6,964 bases of DNA, taken from the NCBI GenBank assembly GCA_040217695.1, contig JBEHWO010000358.1, forward strand, positions 1 to 6,964, read 5' to 3'. Positions 1 through 5,184 of the stretch are shown one piece after another. The notes under the pieces were generated by a model, which was given only the letters and a program-made list of their open reading frames with translations, ran no database searches and was not told where the DNA came from. The DNA comes from CALARM01 sp040217695 (GTDB lineage Bacteria > Vulcanimicrobiota > SpSt-956 > JAKJGF01). The translations under genes and the position numbers were made by a program. Positions within the stretch are counted from its first letter, which is position 1; each line of letters begins with the position of its first letter.

Positions 1-653
1 ATGGTGCGTTTTTTTCTTTCACCGGCTATCAAGTTCTTTTTCAATTCTTTCGGAGTATCAAAGGAAATTTCATGGAGAGTTTCTTTTTTATGATTTTTTC
101 CTCCATTAATTTCTATTTCTTTCGGGAGATTTTCTTCTTCAATTAATCCGGCCAGTTCAGGCGGAAGCCCTTCTTTTATAGAACTGAAATCCATGTCTTC
201 CTCTGTGTCATCTATTTCATCATCAGGCAATTCTTCACCGGAAACGGGCATTTTGTACCAGCATGTATAGCATATGGTATCTACATTATCATCTACTCTC
301 AGACAATCTTTACATATCATTTGATTACATTTAGAGCATTTTTTTATTGCTTCTTTGTAACTGTGATAGGCACATGGTATTTTTTTTGCAGCAGGTTTTT
401 GTTTCCATGGCACAATCATTCCCTGTCCTGCAAGGCTTGCACTTACCTGATACTGCAGATTTGATATGTTAATATGAGGTTTTTGTTCTTTCAGCTCAGT
501 CTCTTCGGAAAAAGAAAAAAAACACCCCTTCTGAGCACATTCGGAACAGACTGTGTTATTATTTATTACCTTTGTACAGAGATAACAGAACCATTTAGAG
601 CACTGGTAACATTTTTTATCGGCAAATAGATTGGGATGTTTTGGACAGAACAT
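1..653 (-). CDS. Tandem B-box-like zinc finger protein, N-terminal part (cut by left edge)
   Basis: The frame opens at the ATG at 651-653 and runs without a stop to position 1, giving 217 codons with the C-terminus outside the window. Two zinc-binding modules share nearly the same ligand spacing. Module 1 has C3-x2-H6, C15-x2-C18, C23-x2-C26 and C36-x2-C39. Module 2 has C94-x2-H97, C106-x2-C109, C114-x2-C117 and C128-x2-C131. This C-x2-H followed by three C-x2-C pairs matches bacterial B-box-type zinc fingers, which are usually protein-interaction modules joined to other domains. Residues 139-182 are strongly acidic and a lysine-rich stretch follows (186-216). No membrane segment or signal peptide is visible. 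The start is the first ATG after an in-frame TAA in the loop of the upstream terminator. Its ribosome site is weak (GAGTG). It lies 20 bases past that terminator, so it may be expressed by read-through from the small gene. The cellular role is unknown. Confidence 0.85.
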   Translation of the reverse strand, partial: MFCPKHPNLFADKKCYQCSKWFCYLCTKVINNNTVCSECAQKGCFFSFSEETELKEQKPHINISNLQYQVSASLAGQGMIVPWKQKPAAKKIPCAYHSYKEAIKKCSKCNQMICKDCLRVDDNVDTICYTCWYKMPVSGEELPDDEIDDTEEDMDFSSIKEGLPPELAGLIEEENLPKEIEINGGKNHKKETLHEISFDTPKELKKNLIAGERKKRT

Positions 654-672
654 TATAAGGCACTCTTTAAAT

Positions 673-706
673 AAAAAAGAGGTAAAGAATTATTTACCTC
701 TTTTTT
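673..706 (-). terminator. Intrinsic terminator after the small acidic gene
   Basis: A perfect 14-bp inverted repeat (673-686 pairing with 693-706) surrounds a 6-base loop. The core is GAGGTAAA/TTTACCTC, flanked by an A run on one side and a T run on the other. Read on the minus strand it ends in a U tract and starts 16 bases after the stop codon of the small gene at 723. The A/T symmetry would let it work in either direction. It stands between the small gene and the zinc finger gene, so it could reduce transcription of the latter. Confidence 0.85.
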
Positions 707-722
707 TGAAAATTTTTTTTAT

Positions 723-887
723 TTATTCTTCTTCAGCTACTTCTCCGCCTTCTTCCCCTTCTTCAGCCATTTCTTCTGTTGCAGGCTTTTCTTCGCTTTT
801 TTTAGCCATACCGTCTCTGAAGCTATACCATCCTGCCGGCTTTGATGTACTTGGCTGCGGTGTAAAACCTCCTATACCACCTATCAT
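723..887 (-). CDS. Small acidic protein of unknown function (54 aa)
   Basis: I do not recognise this protein. It has a complete frame from ATG (885-887) to TAA (723-725), preceded by a perfect Shine-Dalgarno AAGGAGG with 8-base spacing and followed by a strong intrinsic terminator. Those flanking signals are the main evidence that it is real and well expressed. Residues 1-8 are glycine-rich and hydrophobic (MIGGIGGF). Residues 9-18 are rich in Pro, Ser and Thr. Residues 19-24 carry an aromatic patch (GWYSFR). From residue 32 to the end, 12 of 23 residues are Glu, with no Cys and no His. There is no membrane segment, so a disordered acidic tail is likely. It may be a small adaptor, a DNA-mimic-like protein or a secreted or processed peptide; nothing seen decides between them. 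It is divergent from the radical SAM gene and upstream of the zinc finger gene on the same strand. Confidence 0.8.
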   Translation of the reverse strand: MIGGIGGFTPQPSTSKPAGWYSFRDGMAKKSEEKPATEEMAEEGEEGGEVAEEE

Positions 888-895
888 AAAAAATT

Positions 896-902
896 CCTCC
901 TT
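896..902 (-). promoter_or_regulatory. Strong ribosome binding site of the small acidic gene
   Basis: AAGGAGG on the minus strand matches the anti-Shine-Dalgarno sequence over all seven bases and sits 8 bases before the ATG. It is the strongest ribosome site in the window. It fixes the start of the 54-residue gene and argues for a high translation rate. Confidence 0.85.
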
Positions 903-949
903 AATTATATATCTTTAAAAGACATAATTATCTATTTCTTTATTTTAAT

Positions 950-979
950 ATTTTATCACGCATTATGATAAAAAGTAAA
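950..979 (-). promoter_or_regulatory. Candidate sigma70-type promoter for the small acidic gene
   Basis: On the minus strand TTTACT (974-979) is followed after 18 bases by TAAAAT (950-955). This would start transcription near 943, about 55 bases before the ATG. Each hexamer departs from consensus at one or two positions in AT-rich DNA, so the call rests mainly on location upstream of a gene with a strong ribosome site. Confidence 0.4.
951..973. promoter_or_regulatory. Inverted repeat over the candidate promoter (possible operator)
   Basis: A perfect 8-bp inverted repeat, TTTTATCA (951-958) and TGATAAAA (966-973), has a 7-base centre CGCATTA. It covers most of the -10 and the spacer of the candidate minus-strand promoter, where a repressor would be expected to bind. 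The centre is identical to a unit of the heptamer array at 2794-2884, so it could also be a lone repeat unit in a dyad. No regulator is identifiable in the window. Confidence 0.35.
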
Positions 980-1028
980 GGCCAGGATTATGTTTTTTTA
1001 CGGCACTTCAATTCACCTTTACCCAATC

Positions 1029-1058
1029 TTGACTTTGCAGATAAAATGGCAATATAAT
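1029..1058 (+). promoter_or_regulatory. Candidate sigma70-type promoter for the radical SAM gene
   Basis: TTGACT (1029-1034) and TATAAT (1053-1058) are separated by 18 bases; one hexamer is one base off consensus and the other is exact. Transcription would begin near 1065 and give a leader of about 150 bases that contains the heptamer array at 1126-1160. It is the best promoter match in the 888-1214 intergenic stretch, which otherwise holds only the small gene's signals and that array. Confidence 0.6.
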
Positions 1059-1125
1059 AGCAGAGGAAAATTTTTTATTACATGCTCAGGACTGTAAGAA
1101 AAATAACTCCGGCAAATAATATCCT

Positions 1126-1160
1126 CGCGTCACGCGTCACGCGTCACGCGTCACGATTGC
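1126..1160 (-). repeat. Heptamer tandem array A (GTGACGC family, minus orientation)
   Basis: Four perfect units of CGCGTCA (1126-1153) are followed by a degenerate one, CGATTGC (1154-1160). On the minus strand this reads AATCGTGACGC and continues in GTGACGC units, so the edge AATCGTGA matches the edges of the other arrays. Unlike the others it does not lie at the 3' end of a gene. It lies in the presumed 5' leader of the radical SAM gene, with its GTGA strand antisense to that gene. Confidence 0.9.
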
Positions 1161-1214
1161 AAATATGATATGGTTATTTTTTCACAACCCCTTATGAGAG
1201 AGGCAATAAAAAAA

Positions 1215-2723
1215 ATGAAAGATGTGATTATGAAAAATAAAATACTTCTCCTGTCAGTTCCTTTTTCAGCAAAAAGTTCGGCAGGGCCTAAAATGGAAAA
1301 TCATGGACTCTGTTATATAAAAGCCTGTCTTATATATCATGGATTTCATGTTCATATGATTGACGGAAATGCTCTGGATATTTCATGGCATGAAGCAATA
1401 AATCGATTGAATTTAGACGATTATTTTCTTGCAGGTTTCTCCGTATATTCTACAAATTATAATAACAGTATAAAACTCATTAAAGCAATGAGAAAAGCCG
1501 GATTTACAGGGCATATTACCATGGGAGGCCATTATCCTACCTTTTCCTGGCATATTATACTGAAAAATAATGATACCGTAGATTCTGTGATTACGGGAGA
1601 AGGTGAGCCTTCCATACTGGCTCTTGCAGAAGCTTTAACGTCAGGTAAAGACTGGCAATGTATAGAAGGGCTTGCATGCAGAAAAGATAAAGATATTATC
1701 TGCAATCCCTGCGGCTCTCTTATAAATCCTCTTAAATTTCCTTTCCTTCCGGACAGGGATTCTTATGGAGATTTATTAAAAAAGCAAAATTTTGCCACTG
1801 TTTCATCGAGCAGAGGTTGCTGGGGAAACTGCACTTTTTGCAGTGTAAGAACCTTTTACAAACTGGGACAGGGGCCCTGCTGGCGACCGAGAACTGCAGA
1901 TGATATTGTAGATGAAATTGAACATCTCAATAAGGCTGGCATTTCAAATTTTGCTTTCTGCGATGATAATTTTATGGGAGTCGGTAAAGAGGGAAAACAG
2001 AGGGCAAGAAGTATCGGAGAGGAAATAATAAGGCGAAATCTTGATATAGCCTATGCCATAGACTGCAGGCCTGATGATCTGGATGAAGATTTGCTTTCTT
2101 TTCTCTCAAGAAGCGGTCTTGTTAAGGTTAATATAGGAATAGAATCTTTTGTGGAAAGGCAGCAGAAGCTTTACAGTAAAACTATTTCACATGATATGAT
2201 AGAAGAAGCCATTCTGTTACTGAAAAAACAGGATTTTTTACTCGGCCTCTATACGATATTTTTCGATCCCTTCGTAACCTTTGAAGAACTTTCTGTTAAT
2301 TTTAATAAAGCCCTTGCTACAGGGCCTGAATATTTCCCCGAATTTGCAACATTTCTCCAGGTATTTCCCGGTATACCTCTTTATGAAGATATTAAAAGAC
2401 AGAATCTGCTTGATACCCATAAGGTTCTTGTAACAAAAGACAATGAATACTGCATTAATTACAGGTTTCAACATCAGGAAATAGAGGATTTTTTTGTCAT
2501 GTGTCTTCATTTTGAAGCCGTCCTTAACGACCTGCTATCTCCTTTTACGGGAACATCCCTTCTTTCACCTGAGAAATACTATAATCTTTATAAAGAAATG
2601 AGAATTCTGGCCTGTAATTGTTTTGTAGAAGCAATAGAACATAGAAACTGGCATGAAATCGGTTATTTTGAAGGTTTGATAGAGAAAGCAAAAAAACTGG
2701 TAGAAGTGAGTCGTGAAGAGTGA
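1215..2723 (+). CDS. B12-binding domain-containing radical SAM enzyme
   Basis: The protein has 502 residues from the ATG at 1215. An N-terminal B12-binding-like Rossmann domain spans about residues 7-150, with MENHGLCYIKACL and MGGHYPTF typical of this family. The classic DxHxxG cobalamin loop is absent, which is common in radical SAM members. The radical SAM domain covers about 197-400 with the 4Fe-4S cluster motif C202-x3-C206-x2-C209, then DDNF (250-253) and GIES (308-311). Such enzymes use cobalamin and S-adenosylmethionine for methylation or other radical chemistry in natural-product, lipid or peptide modification; the substrate here cannot be read from sequence. The start is uncertain. 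The frame extends to ATG 1170, but that lacks a ribosome site and abuts the repeat array. ATG 1215 has AGAGAGG 11 bases upstream; ATG 1230 (MKNKILLL) is a further option. The last residues and the TGA come from the heptamer array. Confidence 0.9.
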   Translation: MKDVIMKNKILLLSVPFSAKSSAGPKMENHGLCYIKACLIYHGFHVHMIDGNALDISWHEAINRLNLDDYFLAGFSVYSTNYNNSIKLIKAMRKAGFTGHITMGGHYPTFSWHIILKNNDTVDSVITGEGEPSILALAEALTSGKDWQCIEGLACRKDKDIICNPCGSLINPLKFPFLPDRDSYGDLLKKQNFATVSSSRGCWGNCTFCSVRTFYKLGQGPCWRPRTADDIVDEIEHLNKAGISNFAFCDDNFMGVGKEGKQRARSIGEEIIRRNLDIAYAIDCRPDDLDEDLLSFLSRSGLVKVNIGIESFVERQQKLYSKTISHDMIEEAILLLKKQDFLLGLYTIFFDPFVTFEELSVNFNKALATGPEYFPEFATFLQVFPGIPLYEDIKRQNLLDTHKVLVTKDNEYCINYRFQHQEIEDFFVMCLHFEAVLNDLLSPFTGTSLLSPEKYYNLYKEMRILACNCFVEAIEHRNWHEIGYFEGLIEKAKKLVEVSREE

Positions 2724-2761
2724 AGAGTGAAGAGTGAAAAGTGAAAAGTGAAAAGTGAAGG
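2706..2761 (+). repeat. Heptamer tandem array B (GTGAARA family) at the radical SAM 3' end
   Basis: Eight contiguous heptamers read GTGAGTC, three GTGAAGA, three GTGAAAA and a final GTGAAGG. The array begins inside the coding region: the last codons of the radical SAM gene (V-S-R-E-E) and its TGA stop at 2721-2723 are read from the first three units. The GTGA strand is the coding strand. Identical units lie next to each other, as expected from slippage. Confidence 0.95.
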
Positions 2762-2769
2762 GGGAGTAG

Positions 2770-2789
2770 GGGCGTTTAATTAAATGCCC
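2770..2789. other. Hairpin between convergent genes
   Basis: GGGCGTTT (2770-2777) pairs with AAATGCCC (2782-2789) around an AATT loop, giving an 8-bp stem with one G-T pair. It sits exactly between arrays B and C, downstream of two convergent genes, where a terminator would be useful. No T tract follows on either strand, so intrinsic termination is doubtful. Confidence 0.4.
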
Positions 2790-2793
2790 GGGA

Positions 2794-2884
2794 TTAATAC
2801 GCATTACGCATCACGCATTACGCATCACGAACCACGCATCACGAACCACGCGTCACGCGTCACGCGTTACGCGTCACGTATTAC
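2794..2884 (-). repeat. Heptamer tandem array C (GTRAYGC family) at the helicase 3' end
   Basis: Thirteen contiguous heptamers, read on the minus strand from 2884: GTAATAC, GTGACGC, GTAACGC, GTGACGC twice, GTGGTTC, GTGATGC, GTGGTTC, GTGATGC, GTAATGC, GTGATGC, GTAATGC, GTATTAA. The helicase's TGA (2874-2876) is the TGA of the second unit. Most variation is by transition and keeps GTGA or GTAA, so TGA or TAA is preserved in ten of thirteen units. The GTGGTTC/GTGATGC alternation indicates a 14-bp higher-order duplication. It faces array B in inverted orientation. Confidence 0.95.
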
Positions 2885-5087
2885 GTCCCGTTAAAGCAAC
2901 CAGAGGAATTGCAGGCTCTTTATCAAATTTTCTGCCATTATTCCATGTAATGATAAGTTCCTGCCTGGCCCTTGTAATACCTACATAAAGGAGTCTCAAT
3001 CTTTCCGATGCGCAGGAAAGTCTCGATTTTATCGTTTCTTCTCCTTCTATGTATTCGAATAAATCGGGATTTACTGCGGCTTTAAGCTGTGATATGGTTT
3101 CTGCAGTAAGATTCAGGCTGTTACGGATAAACCATTTTTCAGATATGAATGTATCACCGGGCAGTGTGGACGGAAAATCATAATTATTTACTGACATAAG
3201 ATGAACTCTGTCCCATTCCAGTCCTTTTGCTTTATGCATTGTGGCAACCACTACTTTACCTCTGTATTTTTCAGGGTCAAACCCTGTTTCTTCGTCACTG
3301 AAGCCCAGGAATTTTCTTTCATTTTTTGCAATGCCTGACAGTTCTCTTGCAAATTCAGGAAGTTTCCATCCGGGATGATATTTCCTTGTCTGTACCAGGG
3401 CAAGGGCAAGTTTGTGAGCAAGAGCCAGTTCGGAAGGTTCTGTAAACAGATCCTGTGCAACAGTAATTATTAACTGTTCTACAGGTAACATGGTTGTACC
3501 ATGCCATCTCCTGACAATATGGCGGAATTTTACCAGTTCATCGTAGATATGTCTCTCCTCATCTTTTATATCAAGATCTCTGAGCCAGTCCCTGTCGACT
3601 CTCGGCCATAGAAAATCTTCTACATAATTGCAGGTTTTTAATTCTTTTGCTATTATCATAATCTCTTCTTTTAATTCTTCATTATCTTTATCTTTTCTTC
3701 TCCATACTTCGTAGAGCCGTCCCAGTTGCCCCGGAGATGACGGTCTGGCCAGATATCCGATAATATGCGTTATAGCTCCTGCCGCATCTCTTGTAGATTT
3801 GGTGCTTTTTAAAAGTTCCACTGAGTCTATTTTATTCTTCTTCAATTCGTCTACGACTTTACTGCCATAATCATTTTTCAGCACCAGAACGGCTGCTGTT
3901 TTATCAGGATTTTCATTAACCCATTGTTTCAGTGAAGATACTACAAAATCAATTTCTTCTTTCGGTGAAAATTTTCTCGCTATGATTTTAATTTTTTCCG
4001 GCATATCCGGAGGATTGGGCTGTGGGTCACCCGGTTCCGAAGGTTTGATAAAGGGAGTTGTAAGAGAGTCTCTTATTTCCGCCACAGGGTATTCTTCCAT
4101 AGTCCATTTTGTCAGAGTATTGGCAAGATTTATAATACTTACTGAAGAACGGCCTGATTCCGGTAACTCTTTTGCCGTAACATGTTTTTCTTTAATAAAA
4201 TCTCTGAGGAATTTAGGACTGGCAGTAGTGAAGGTTTCGTATATTGCCTGGTTGGGATCACCCACACGAACCCAGTTACCTGAAGGGCCTGCGAGAAGTC
4301 TTAAAATATCTTCCTGAAGGCGGCTGCTGTCCTGTGCTTCATCTTCAAGTATATAGGGCCATCTGCTTCTTAGCCTGTTAAGATATTTTTCATCTCCTTT
4401 AAGTGCTTCCAGAGCAAGGCGGATTAAATCGTCAAAATCGACTGCTCCTCTGTAAGACAGGGCATGATTGTAATCTTCATATATGGCAAGAGCCATTTCT
4501 ACAAGAGGAAAAGTGTTTCCTGAATGATCCAGTTTATTGCGGACCATGGAAGGTGTTAATTGAAGATCCTTTGCCTGTTTAATGAAGCTTCTTGCTATAT
4601 CGTTTACAAGATTTGGCAGATGTTCTCTTTTTATCCAGTTCACTTTCCCTTCGTCACAATCAGGAGTCAGGTAATCCAGAAGTATATATCTGTTACTGTT
4701 TACCCATGCCTGTGCCGTATCTTTAAGTATCTGTTCTGCAGTTCTGTCGTCTATTATATAAAAATCCGATGAGAGTCCTACAAGAGAAGGTCTTTCTCTT
4801 ACAATATCATGGGACAGACCGTGAAGAGTTCTTACCCTGTAGCCTATATGCGGAAGCAGTCCGAGTTCCTGTATAAATCCGTTAACTCTGTGGGAAAAAT
4901 TTTCCACTGCAGAATTAACAAGAGTTACTATAAGAACTTCCTGTTCATCCTCTATTTTTTCTTTAATAAGTCTGGCAGCAAGACAGGAAAGAGTCTGAGT
5001 TTTGCCACTTCCGGGAACTGCAGATACTCCAAGGTATCCTTTTCTGTAGTTTAATACTTCTTCCTGAGATTTTCTGGGTTTAAACAT
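2874..5087 (-). CDS. UvrD/Rep-type superfamily 1A DNA helicase
   Basis: This is a complete 737-residue helicase, near the usual UvrD/PcrA length. All expected motifs are visible: Q motif RKSQ (5-8), Walker A AVPGSGKT (23-30), Ia VLIVTLVNSA (51-60), Ib TLHG (87-90), the Walker B-type motif DEAQD (249-253), motif III GDPNQAIY (276-283), the motif IV-type arginine R313, motif V TMHKAKGLEWD (616-626) and motif VI YVGITRAR (701-708). It should be an active 3'-to-5' ATP-driven DNA translocase. The C-terminus stops about 30 residues after motif VI, so there is no PD-(D/E)XK nuclease domain of the AddA or RecB kind. The start is supported by GGGAG 7 bases upstream. It lies 86 bases after the other helicase-like gene on the same strand, so joint transcription is likely. 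It could be housekeeping PcrA/UvrD, but the neighbour favours a dedicated two-subunit system for repair or defence. Confidence 0.93.
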   Translation of the reverse strand: MFKPRKSQEEVLNYRKGYLGVSAVPGSGKTQTLSCLAARLIKEKIEDEQEVLIVTLVNSAVENFSHRVNGFIQELGLLPHIGYRVRTLHGLSHDIVRERPSLVGLSSDFYIIDDRTAEQILKDTAQAWVNSNRYILLDYLTPDCDEGKVNWIKREHLPNLVNDIARSFIKQAKDLQLTPSMVRNKLDHSGNTFPLVEMALAIYEDYNHALSYRGAVDFDDLIRLALEALKGDEKYLNRLRSRWPYILEDEAQDSSRLQEDILRLLAGPSGNWVRVGDPNQAIYETFTTASPKFLRDFIKEKHVTAKELPESGRSSVSIINLANTLTKWTMEEYPVAEIRDSLTTPFIKPSEPGDPQPNPPDMPEKIKIIARKFSPKEEIDFVVSSLKQWVNENPDKTAAVLVLKNDYGSKVVDELKKNKIDSVELLKSTKSTRDAAGAITHIIGYLARPSSPGQLGRLYEVWRRKDKDNEELKEEIMIIAKELKTCNYVEDFLWPRVDRDWLRDLDIKDEERHIYDELVKFRHIVRRWHGTTMLPVEQLIITVAQDLFTEPSELALAHKLALALVQTRKYHPGWKLPEFARELSGIAKNERKFLGFSDEETGFDPEKYRGKVVVATMHKAKGLEWDRVHLMSVNNYDFPSTLPGDTFISEKWFIRNSLNLTAETISQLKAAVNPDLFEYIEGEETIKSRLSCASERLRLLYVGITRARQELIITWNNGRKFDKEPAIPLVALTGRNT

Positions 5088-5094
5088 TTTTTTA

Positions 5095-5099
5095 CTCCC
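5095..5099 (-). promoter_or_regulatory. Ribosome binding site of the UvrD-type helicase
   Basis: GGGAG on the minus strand lies 7 bases before the ATG at 5085-5087 and fixes the start, which puts the Walker A motif at residue 23 as usual for the family. It also shows that the helicase is translated independently of the upstream gene, whose stop is 86 bases away. Confidence 0.75.
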
Positions 5100-5110
5100 A
5101 AATTATAATC

Positions 5111-5184
5111 GTGACGGTCGGATTCGTGACGCGTCACGCGTGTCATTACTTTTCACTTTTCACTTCTCACTTCTCACGATTCAC
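5111..5184 (-). repeat. Heptamer array D, mixed families with a polarity switch
   Basis: On the minus strand from 5184 the units are GTGAATC, GTGAGAA twice, GTGAAAA twice and GTAATGA (5143-5184), then a partly out-of-phase stretch with GTGACGC (5131-5137). At 5125-5138 the orientation inverts in the perfect palindrome CGTGACGCGTCACG. A plus-oriented TCGTGACG also occurs at 5109-5116 and 5124-5131. The TGA stop of the upstream gene (5174-5176) comes from the second unit. This is the only array combining the GTGAARA/GTGAGAA and GTGACGC families. Confidence 0.9.

Noticed and set aside
631..918. Plus-strand frame of 95 codons
   Set aside because: It runs antisense across the terminator, the small acidic gene and the latter's ribosome site. 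Its Ser/Pro-rich product is the complement of the GAA-rich tail, and it has no ribosome site.
2565..2804. Minus-strand frame of 79 codons
   Set aside because: It lies antisense to the radical SAM 3' end, and its N-terminal part (FHFSLFTLHSSLF) is simply array B translated in reverse.
2706..2884. CRISPR array or attachment site
   Set aside because: The repeats are contiguous 7-mers with no unique spacers, there are no cas genes or integrase nearby, and no target-site duplications are seen.
3982..4317. Plus-strand frame of 111 codons inside the helicase gene
   Set aside because: It is fully antisense to conserved helicase motifs including DEAQD and GDPNQ, with no ribosome site; the same holds for the other short frames within 2238-2510, 3251-3460, 4560-5054 and 5237-5722.
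5102..5107. TATAAT on minus as a promoter -10 for the UvrD-type helicase
   Set aside because: There is no -35 match at 15-18 bases, and transcription would start inside the ribosome site. It is part of the small palindrome ATTATAAT, so it is likely chance.
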